From JABJPM01 sp964596705 (GTDB lineage: Archaea > Nanobdellota > Nanobdellia > SCGC-AAA011-G17 > PNOQ01), in the NCBI GenBank assembly GCA_964596705.1, contig CAZQVG010000029.1, forward strand, positions 1-7,145: a stretch of DNA of 7,145 nt, given 5' to 3'. Position numbers and translations under genes: made by a program. This document shows positions 1 to 4,853 of this stretch, piece by piece (within the stretch, counting starts at the first letter, position 1; every line of letters begins with the position of its first letter). The notes under the pieces were generated by a model that did not search any database, was not told the DNA's origin, and saw nothing but the letters and a program-made list of their open reading frames with translations.

Positions 1-297
1 TTTAAGTTCTTTTAATAATTCTAATTTATATGGTTGATCTTTTAGTATTTTTTTAGCTTCTGCTTTTGATTTTTCTAATCTTTCTATTTTTAAGTCTCTT
101 TTAACTATATCTTTCATACGTTTTTCTATTTTTTCTAAGTCTTCTGGAGAAAATCCTCCCTTTTTATCGAAATCGTAATAAAATCCATTTTCTATTGCAG
201 GGCCTATTCCAAGTTTTACATCTGGGAATAATTCTAGAACTGCTTGTGCTAAAATATGTGATGCTGAATGTCTTAGTTTTTCCAAATCTTTTTCCAT
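1..297 (-). CDS. thrS: Threonyl-tRNA synthetase, bacterial-type, N-terminal part (partial)
   Basis: Partial gene: the ATG is at 297-295 and the frame is open to the left edge, giving 99 codons. ThrRS charges tRNA-Thr with threonine in the cytosol. The protein begins MEKDLEKLRHSASHILAQAV, so the HxxxH zinc/editing motif of the SAD domain is already at H10 and H14. It is followed by FPDVKLGIGPAIENGFYYDF (about residues 23-42), a signature of bacterial-type ThrRS, and then by a Lys/Glu-rich helical stretch. AlaRS also has a SAD domain, but there it lies far from the N-terminus and lacks this GFYYDF pattern. Family members usually carry a TGS domain of about 60 residues before this point. Here an in-frame stop at 345-343 and the lack of any earlier start codon exclude it. 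The catalytic and anticodon-binding domains lie outside the window. A TATA box at 320-327 supports the chosen start as leaderless. Confidence 0.93.
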   Translation of the reverse strand, partial: MEKDLEKLRHSASHILAQAVLELFPDVKLGIGPAIENGFYYDFDKKGGFSPEDLEKIEKRMKDIVKRDLKIERLEKSKAEAKKILKDQPYKLELLKELK

Positions 298-319
298 GAT
301 ATTTTGTTTTTTAAATGAA

Positions 320-327
320 TATTTAAA
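320..327 (-). promoter_or_regulatory. TATA box of thrS
   Basis: Read on the minus strand this is TTTAAATA, centred about 26 bases before the thrS ATG. That spacing puts the predicted transcription start at or next to the A of the start codon, so the mRNA should be leaderless. No Shine-Dalgarno-like purine block precedes the ATG, which fits. Assignment rests on sequence and spacing only. Confidence 0.6.
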
Positions 328-353
328 TTTATCTAATATTGATTAGGAAAACA

Positions 354-361
354 TTTATATA
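354..361 (+). promoter_or_regulatory. TATA box of the 385-2007 surface protein gene
   Basis: TTTATATA is preceded by a purine-rich GGAAAAC that could serve as the BRE for TFB. Its centre lies about 26 bases before the predicted transcription start, at the ATG of the downstream gene (385). It sits back to back with the thrS TATA box, about 34 bases away. The heptamer ATTAGGA occurs on both sides of it (342-348 and 361-367). Confidence 0.65.
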
Positions 362-384
362 TTAGGATTTAGTTTAAAACAAAT

Positions 385-2007
385 ATGAGAAAAAGTTTAT
401 TATTTATTGCAATAATAGCTATGATCTTGCCTTTGGTTAGTTCTGCAGATAATGAGGTTTCTTTAACTAAGTATCATGTTCAATTAGGAGATAGTTTAGT
501 TGTTGATGCGGATAATTTGAAAGTAGATGGCCAGATTTTTAATGGAAATGCTATGATTGTATTTAATAATGGGGATGATGAATATACTTTACTGACTCAG
601 GTTGTGGATGGAGAATTTTCTCATAAAATTGAGTTTTGCAAATCTGGGTGTTTTTTACCTGGAATTCCTGGAAATTATAGTGTGAGTGTAAAATTATTAG
701 ACTCGAGATTGGCTGAGCTAAGTGAATTGGTTTTAGATAATAAGTTGGTTGTTGATAGTAGATTAAATGTTTTAGCAGATTTGAAAGAAGCTCAAATTAT
801 GCCAGGGGATAAAATTAAGATTGAAGGTAGTGTTCAAAGAAACTCAGATGGTGGCTTATTGAATTATGGGGATATAAAAATTATTTTTGATGGCAGTGAG
901 TATAACACTGCAATAAGTAATGAGAAATTTGAATATGAGATTGAAACCGGCTCTGATATTAGTTCTAATTATCATGAAATACAAATTATCGCTTCTGATG
1001 ATCAAGGAAATTATGGCGAGAAAACTTTACAGTTTTTTGTTATTCCAATTCCTCAAAGTTTGAGCATTAGTACGGACAAAGAAGAGTATTTGCCTGGGGA
1101 AAATGTTCAAATAAAAGTTAGTTTGTTGGATCAGGCAGGGGATGATATTAGTGACGATGTTGAGTTAAAAATTTATAATGCTAAAAATAAGAGGTTAGTT
1201 AAGGATTATATTTTAGTTAATGAAGGATATGAATTAGATTTGCCTGAATATGCTGTACCTGGTGAATGGAAGATAATCGCTAGGTCTAATGATCTAAAAG
1301 CAGATGAACTTTTTAGTGTGGCAGAAGTTAAAAAATTAGATGTTGTGTTGTTAGGCCAGTATTTATTTGTAAAAAATGTAGGTAATGTTTATTATTCAGA
1401 TCCATTGATTATGTATGTTGATGGAGAAGATAAAATTGAGAAAAGAACCAACCTTAACCCTGGAGAAAACATGAGTATTATTTTGTATAAAGATGTGAAA
1501 GAAGGGAAACATAATGTTTCAATAGATAATATGAATGAGAGTTTTGAGGTTGATGTTATTGATAATCGTAATTTTGGTCAGAAGTTGGAGGACTTCTTTT
1601 CTTCAGTTACTGGACAAGCAGTAAGAAGTTCTGGTTCTGGTACTTCTGATTTGCCATTTTTAATTTTGGTTGGTTTTATTATTGGAGGTTTAATTTTCAC
1701 TAGTGTTAAATTTAGGAAGAAAGGAGGAAAGATCAATCTTAAATTTAAGAAACCTAGTTTTAGCAAGATGAAAAGTACAGCGATTGAGGATATAGATGAG
1801 ATACGTAAGAGGATTTTGAAAGATATTGAGTCTTCTGGTATAGGTAATAAGGATAGTAAAAGTTTTTCAGTAGATCCTGTTGTTGAATCTGGTGAAAAAC
1901 CAAAGGAAGTAAAAAAGGTTGAATTTGATGAACCTTTAAGAAAAGAAGACAATAGTTTTAAGAGAAGTCAGAATAATGATTCAAACTTATTCAAGCTCTT
2001 TGATTAA
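385..2007 (+). CDS. Membrane-anchored surface protein with MG2/Ig-like domains and cytoplasmic tail
   Basis: A 540-residue protein I do not recognise as a named family. Residues 1-20 are a Sec signal peptide (hydrophobic core LLFIAIIAMILPLV, probable cleavage after VSS or SSA). Residues about 22-395 are beta-rich and extracellular, with a CKSGC pair at C85/C89. Residues about 226-312 contain TDKEEYLPGENVQIKVSLLD and later PGEWKIIARS, which resembles the MG2-type beta-sandwich of alpha-2-macroglobulins (xYxPGxxVxhxV ... PGxWxI). Three N-glycosylation sequons cluster at N362, N377 and N384. VTGQAV (408-413) and a Ser/Gly linker precede one membrane helix at about 423-441. KFRKKGGK then marks the cytoplasmic side, followed by a tail of about 95 charged residues. 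There is no thioester motif, so this is not a complete macroglobulin. It is transcribed alone from its own promoter. A role in cell envelope structure or contact is inference. Confidence 0.85.
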   Translation: MRKSLLFIAIIAMILPLVSSADNEVSLTKYHVQLGDSLVVDADNLKVDGQIFNGNAMIVFNNGDDEYTLLTQVVDGEFSHKIEFCKSGCFLPGIPGNYSVSVKLLDSRLAELSELVLDNKLVVDSRLNVLADLKEAQIMPGDKIKIEGSVQRNSDGGLLNYGDIKIIFDGSEYNTAISNEKFEYEIETGSDISSNYHEIQIIASDDQGNYGEKTLQFFVIPIPQSLSISTDKEEYLPGENVQIKVSLLDQAGDDISDDVELKIYNAKNKRLVKDYILVNEGYELDLPEYAVPGEWKIIARSNDLKADELFSVAEVKKLDVVLLGQYLFVKNVGNVYYSDPLIMYVDGEDKIEKRTNLNPGENMSIILYKDVKEGKHNVSIDNMNESFEVDVIDNRNFGQKLEDFFSSVTGQAVRSSGSGTSDLPFLILVGFIIGGLIFTSVKFRKKGGKINLKFKKPSFSKMKSTAIEDIDEIRKRILKDIESSGIGNKDSKSFSVDPVVESGEKPKEVKKVEFDEPLRKEDNSFKRSQNNDSNLFKLFD

Positions 2008-2448
2008 TATTAAATCTTTTTCTTCATCTATTTCTCTAAATCCTTTTAAATAAGATTTTATTTCTTCAAATTTCTTTGATTTTTTTAAGATTGTGATTAT
2101 TATTTTTTTCCTAGCAACTCTTTCCATTTCCTGAACTGCTTTTTTATAATCTTTAAAATTGTGAATTGCAGAAATTGACATTACTATATCAAAACTTTTA
2201 TCTTCAAAAGGCAAATCTTCTGCTTTTCCAAAAATAACATTTGCATTTGCTTCAGCCAACATACCTTTACTATTGTCTATTCCTGTATAATTTCTAAATA
2301 AATAGGCATACATTGCTGTTCCACAACCCACATCTAAGACAGTTTCATTTGAGATATAGGTATTTTTAAGGATGGTTTTTATTTTGTTTAATTGTTCTTG
2401 TTTGTGAAGTTCATTATATCCCGGAGCGATGGTATCATAATAAGTCAT
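1987..2448 (-). CDS. Class I SAM-dependent methyltransferase (UbiE/type 11-like)
   Basis: A 153-residue cytosolic Rossmann-fold methyltransferase; the substrate is unknown. Motif I is VLDVGCGT (37-44). The acidic residue after beta-2 is D58 in GIDNS. AEDLPFEDKSFDIVMS (76-91) is the motif II/III region typical of Methyltransf_11 proteins. The N-terminus MTYYDTIAPGYNELHKQEQL resembles the YYDxIAxGYxxLxxxEQ opening of UbiE-like archaeal enzymes. It is short for the family, mainly because the C-terminal beta-strands are reduced, so the active-site lid may be minimal or a partner may supply it. The start is supported by a TATA box centred about 26 bases upstream. The last 21 bases overlap the end of the convergent surface protein gene. 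Small-molecule, lipid or tRNA targets are all possible. Confidence 0.88.
   Translation of the reverse strand: MTYYDTIAPGYNELHKQEQLNKIKTILKNTYISNETVLDVGCGTAMYAYLFRNYTGIDNSKGMLAEANANVIFGKAEDLPFEDKSFDIVMSISAIHNFKDYKKAVQEMERVARKKIIITILKKSKKFEEIKSYLKGFREIDEEKDLILIKELE
2080..2109 (+). terminator. Oligo-T tracts that may end the 385-2007 transcript
   Basis: On the plus strand there is a T7 run at 2080-2086 and another at 2103-2109, with a T5 at 2017-2021 nearer the stop codon. Archaeal RNA polymerase can terminate at oligo-U without a hairpin, so these runs, lying 10-100 bases after the upstream stop codon, are reasonable terminators. They are also lysine codons of the opposing methyltransferase, so they may be only a codon-usage effect. 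Confidence 0.3.
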
Positions 2449-2470
2449 ATTTATATAATGGTGGAAAAAA

Positions 2471-2478
2471 TTTAAAAA
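2471..2478. promoter_or_regulatory. TATA box shared by methyltransferase (-) and tRNA-Gly (+)
   Basis: TTTAAAAA read forward and TTTTTAAA read in reverse. On the minus strand its centre is about 26 bases before the methyltransferase ATG, predicting a leaderless mRNA. On the plus strand its centre is about 30 bases before the first base of the tRNA, which fits a tRNA promoter with a very short 5' leader. I see no better-placed TATA element for either gene in the 56-base gap, so one box probably serves both directions. Confidence 0.5.
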
Positions 2479-2504
2479 GGTTGGGATATTCTAAATTTGA
2501 TTGA

Positions 2505-2576
2505 GCGGATGTAGTTTAGTGGTTAGAATACAACGTTGCCAACGTTGTGACCCGGGTTCAAGTCCCGGCATCCGCA
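2505..2576 (+). tRNA. tRNA-Gly (anticodon GCC)
   Basis: A complete 72-base cloverleaf, folded by eye. The acceptor stem is GCGGATG (2505-2511) with CATCCGC (2569-2575), and the discriminator is A2576. The D arm is GTTT/GAAT with an 8-base loop containing GG. The anticodon stem is CAACG/CGTTG with loop TTGCCAA, giving anticodon GCC, which reads GGC and GGT. The variable loop is four bases (TGAC). The T stem is CCGGG/CCCGG with loop TTCAAGT. The D stem is weak, with G-U pairs at both ends. No CCA is encoded and there is no intron, so CCA must be added after transcription. The gene supplies glycine tRNA to the ribosome. Confidence 0.95.
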
Positions 2577-2582
2577 TAGAAA

Positions 2583-2590
2583 TTTATATA
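2583..2590 (+). promoter_or_regulatory. TATA box of the pilin-like gene
   Basis: TTTATATA lies six bases after the end of the tRNA and is centred about 28 bases before the ATG at 2615. This predicts a transcript starting almost at the start codon. No Shine-Dalgarno motif is present in the gap. Its position means the pilin need not depend on read-through from the tRNA. Confidence 0.6.
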
Positions 2591-2614
2591 AATGGTTGTT
2601 CTTAATTTTATAAT

Positions 2615-3082
2615 ATGAAAAAGGGAATTTCACCATTAATTGCTACTGCATTGCTTGTTTTAATTGTTGGGGCTATTGGTGCATTTATTTTTGCTTTCTA
2701 TGAGGATTTTATTGGAAGAAAAAGTGATGAAACTGGTGAAATGAACTCTTTGAACAATTATTGTTTGTATGGGGTTAAACTAAATATTGAGAAAATTTGT
2801 GATGATGCAGGAAATCTAACATTGTTTATATCTAATGAAGGCATTGGTAATGTGTCTAAGTTTAAGTTTATAGTTTATAATGAGGATGGGACTGATCATA
2901 AAATGTTTAGTTTGAGTTCTTCGTTAGATGGACTATCTTCTAGGTATTATAAAATCAATAGCCCTTATCATTCTTGGGATATTAGCAAAATAATTGTTGT
3001 TCCTTTTGTTGTGGTAAGTGAGGGAGTTTCTGGGGAATGTAATGGAAAAGAGATTGAGATTGAGGATATTCCTGATTGTTAA
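2615..3082 (+). CDS. Type IV pilin-like / archaellin-like secreted protein
   Basis: A 155-residue protein with an archaeal class III signal peptide. The short basic leader MKKG is followed by ISPLIATALLVLIVGAIGAF, a hydrophobic helix of about 25 residues. Prepilin peptidase (PibD/FlaK type) would cut after G4, leaving the helix to pack into a filament core. The KKGISPLIA pattern matches the archaeal Pilin_N (DUF1628-like) group. The rest is a small beta-rich globular head with four cysteines at C50, C62, C142 and C155; the last is the C-terminal residue, and two disulfides are plausible. A sequon is present at N67 (NLT). No pilus ATPase, platform protein or peptidase gene is in the window, so any assembly machinery must be elsewhere. 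The gene is monocistronic by its own TATA box. It could be a pilus subunit, a minor pilin or an adhesin; the choice cannot be made from sequence. Confidence 0.85.
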   Translation: MKKGISPLIATALLVLIVGAIGAFIFAFYEDFIGRKSDETGEMNSLNNYCLYGVKLNIEKICDDAGNLTLFISNEGIGNVSKFKFIVYNEDGTDHKMFSLSSSLDGLSSRYYKINSPYHSWDISKIIVVPFVVVSEGVSGECNGKEIEIEDIPDC

Positions 3083-3088
3083 GATAGT

Positions 3089-3096
3089 TTTTTAAA
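3089..3096 (+). promoter_or_regulatory. TATA box of the RNA m5C methyltransferase gene
   Basis: TTTTTAAA lies in the 35-base gap after the pilin and is centred about 26 bases before the ATG at 3118, predicting a leaderless mRNA. The T6 run at 3088-3093 within it is also the first oligo-T tract after the pilin stop, so the same bases may help end the pilin transcript. Confidence 0.55.
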
Positions 3097-3117
3097 GGCA
3101 ATTAATTTTTTAGTTTT

Positions 3118-4032
3118 ATGGAAAAGTTTCCAGAATTTAAGGAAAAATTTGTTGAAAGATATAAAGAATTGACTGATTTTGATAGTTTTAAAAAGGCTTC
3201 TTTGGGTGAAAGAAGAAAATCGATTAGAGTTAATACGCTTAAGATTTCTGTAGATGAGTTGAAGGATAGATTAAGTGAGTTTGAGTTAGAACAAATTAGC
3301 TGGTGCAAGGAAGGGTTTTTTGTTAAAGGAGAGAGAACTGATTTGGGAAATTTGCCAGAGCATGGGTTAGGTTATTTTTATGTGCAAGAGGCTTCTTCTA
3401 TGGTTCCAGTTGAAGTTCTAAATCCGAAACCAGGGGATTTTGTTTTGGATATGGCTGCTGCTCCAGGTTCTAAGACAACTCAGATTGCTGCAAAAATGAA
3501 AAATAAAGGATTTTTGATTGCTAATGATAATAATTATTCTAGAATGAAAGCTTTAATAATGAATATACAAAGATCTGGGATTATTAATATTGCGACTAGC
3601 TTAAAGGAAGGAAGGTTCTTTAAGGGTTTTGAGTTTGATAAGATATTGTTGGATGCTCCGTGTTCTGGAACTGGAACAATAAATAAATCTCCAAGGACAA
3701 TTTTAGAATGGAATCCTTATGGGGTAAAAAGATTGGCAGGAATACAGAAACAATTAATTCGGACTGCTTTTGAGAATTTGAAAGTTGGTGGGGAGATGGT
3801 TTATTCTACTTGTACTTTGGAACCGGAGGAAGATGAAGGGGTTGTTAGCTATTTGTTAGAGAATTATGAAAATGCTAAATTAGAAAAGATAAAGTTAGAT
3901 ATTAAATCTAGTGAACCTATTTTAGAATTTGATGGAAAAAAATTTAATAGTGAAATAAAAAAATGTTTGAGGATTTGGCCACAAGATAATAATACTGATG
4001 GATTTTTTGTTGCTAGGATTAAGAAAGTTTAG
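3118..4032 (+). CDS. RNA (cytosine-5) methyltransferase, NSUN/NOL1/NOP2/Sun family
   Basis: A 304-residue cytosolic enzyme that transfers a methyl group from SAM to C5 of cytosine in RNA, most likely tRNA as in archaeal Trm4. The SAM site is LDMAAAPGSKTTQIAA (110-125). Motif IV is LLDAPCSGTG (177-186), with D179 and C182, the cysteine used for product release. Motif VI is YSTCTLEPEEDEG (229-241), with the nucleophile C232. The C-terminal NTDGFFVARI (292-301) is the usual family ending. Residues 1-90 hold the RNA-binding N-domain (RxNTLK at 37-42 and the YFYVQEASSM region at 86-95). There is no room for an extra PUA domain, so it resembles the short archaeal Trm4 form rather than the PUA-containing NSUN6 form. 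The exact target cytosine cannot be read from sequence. Its last 14 bases overlap the convergent TIM-barrel gene. Confidence 0.94.
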   Translation: MEKFPEFKEKFVERYKELTDFDSFKKASLGERRKSIRVNTLKISVDELKDRLSEFELEQISWCKEGFFVKGERTDLGNLPEHGLGYFYVQEASSMVPVEVLNPKPGDFVLDMAAAPGSKTTQIAAKMKNKGFLIANDNNYSRMKALIMNIQRSGIINIATSLKEGRFFKGFEFDKILLDAPCSGTGTINKSPRTILEWNPYGVKRLAGIQKQLIRTAFENLKVGGEMVYSTCTLEPEEDEGVVSYLLENYENAKLEKIKLDIKSSEPILEFDGKKFNSEIKKCLRIWPQDNNTDGFFVARIKKV

Positions 4033-4798
4033 AAAGAATCTTTTGCATTTTTATTGCATCATGAAATGGATCAGGAGCTTCACATATTAGTGTACAGTTA
4101 ATGTTTTGTTTTTTTAATTCTTTAAGAAGTTCTTTTGTTTCTGTTGGGTTGATGGGGATGTGATTTTTTTCTCCCTTTTCTGTGTAATTAATTCCAGAGA
4201 AATGGCAATGAACGTGTTTGTAAGGTTTTAATCTTTTTATTGTTTCTTTTAGATCTAATTTTCCTAAATTTCTTGCTTTTAAATGGGCAAAATCAATTGT
4301 GAATGCTGTTTTAGTTTCTTTTGCTAATTTTAATGTTTGGTCTAAATCTCCAAAAACATTTATTTTTCCTGTTGTTTCCGGAGCTAATTTTGGTTTCCAG
4401 TCGTTTTTGTGGATTATATCTTGCATGTCTAGTATTTCTTCTTTTATTTTTTCGTATGTTTCTTCTGGAGTAAATTTTCCGTAGAATCCTGGATGAAATA
4501 CTATGTATTTTGCACCTAGATAATCTCCAATTTCTACACAGGAGAGTATTCTTTTTTTGCTTTGGTCTACTTTATATTTCTCTTTTGAGTTTAAGTTTAT
4601 ATAGTATGGTGCGTGAATTGAAAGGTCAATTTTTAGTTGTCTTGCAGCTTCACCGATTTTTTCTGTATCTTTTTGTTTTAAGTAAATGCCGTAGGTAAAT
4701 GCTATCTCTGCAGCTTTTAGATTATGTTGATGAAATAATTCTAAATTTTTTATTGCTTCATTTGTTCCGCCAATTCCTGCAGGGCCTATTTTTATCAT
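4019..4798 (-). CDS. nfo: Endonuclease IV-like TIM-barrel protein (probable AP endonuclease)
   Basis: A 259-residue TIM barrel of the AP endonuclease family 2. Such enzymes cut the DNA backbone 5' of abasic sites in base excision repair. Metal-ligand positions can be matched in order to E. coli Nfo: H62 (HAPYYINL), H102 (FHPG), E141 (ETTG), D169 and H172 (IDFAH), H199 (HCHFSG), H213 (KNHIPI) and E240 (ICEAP). The ligand matching E. coli D229 falls at K211 in my by-eye alignment, so the three-zinc site may be altered. The motif HCHFSGINYTEKGEKNHIPI looks like a divergent archaeal subgroup. It is close in length to Nfo (about 285). The start is supported by a TATA box centred about 27 bases upstream. 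A sugar isomerase is less likely because of HAPYYINL and the ETTG motif. Confidence 0.85.
   Translation of the reverse strand: MIKIGPAGIGGTNEAIKNLELFHQHNLKAAEIAFTYGIYLKQKDTEKIGEAARQLKIDLSIHAPYYINLNSKEKYKVDQSKKRILSCVEIGDYLGAKYIVFHPGFYGKFTPEETYEKIKEEILDMQDIIHKNDWKPKLAPETTGKINVFGDLDQTLKLAKETKTAFTIDFAHLKARNLGKLDLKETIKRLKPYKHVHCHFSGINYTEKGEKNHIPINPTETKELLKELKKQNINCTLICEAPDPFHDAIKMQKILSKLS
4109..4170 (+). terminator. Oligo-T tracts that may end the 3118-4032 transcript
   Basis: Plus-strand T7 runs at 4109-4115 and 4164-4170 lie roughly 75-140 bases after the RNA methyltransferase stop. They are candidate oligo-U terminators. On the other strand they encode lysine-rich parts of the Nfo-like protein, so they may be incidental. 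The mirror arrangement exists for the minus-strand gene: A7 runs at 3936-3942 and 3957-3963 become T7 in its transcript. Confidence 0.28.
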
Positions 4799-4820
4799 GC
4801 TTTTTTATTTTATTTAGGAA

Positions 4821-4830
4821 TATTTAAATA
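4821..4830. promoter_or_regulatory. Palindromic TATA box shared by Nfo-like (-) and beta-helix (+) genes
   Basis: TATTTAAATA is a perfect palindrome. Its centre is about 27 bases from the minus-strand ATG (4798) and about 28 bases from the plus-strand ATG at 4854, so TBP bound here could direct leaderless transcripts both ways. It also decides the plus-strand start: the in-frame ATG at 4839 is only about 13 bases from the box centre and would lie upstream of the predicted transcription start. Confidence 0.55.
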
Positions 4831-4853
4831 CTATTATTATGTATTTGATTTTT

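Noticed and set aside
1720..1733. Strong Shine-Dalgarno-like AAGGAGG inside the surface protein gene
   Set aside because: It encodes the Lys-Lys-Gly-Gly after the membrane helix, is not followed by a start codon at usable spacing with a real frame, and no other gene here uses such a site.
1578..1952. Minus-strand open frame of 124 codons inside the surface protein gene
   Set aside because: It is antisense to the membrane helix and tail of a well-supported gene, has no recognisable domain and no well-placed promoter; its composition reflects the opposite strand.
2505..2614. Integration site (att) at the tRNA-Gly gene
   Set aside because: No integrase gene and no second copy of the tRNA 3' end was found in the window; the neighbouring gene has an ordinary archaeal promoter and similar base composition.
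3102..3308. Minus-strand open frame of 68 codons over the start of the RNA methyltransferase
   Set aside because: It covers the conserved N-domain of the NSUN gene on the other strand; the Ser/Leu/Asn-rich translation is typical of an antisense shadow.
4299..4698. Two plus-strand open frames of about 60 codons inside the Nfo-like gene
   Set aside because: Both are antisense to conserved metal-ligand motifs, are Phe/Ser/Leu-rich, and resemble no protein.
4839..4853. Upstream in-frame ATG for the beta-helix protein
   Set aside because: It lies only about 13 bases from the centre of the TATA box, so it would not be in the predicted transcript, and it would add five residues before an already complete signal peptide.
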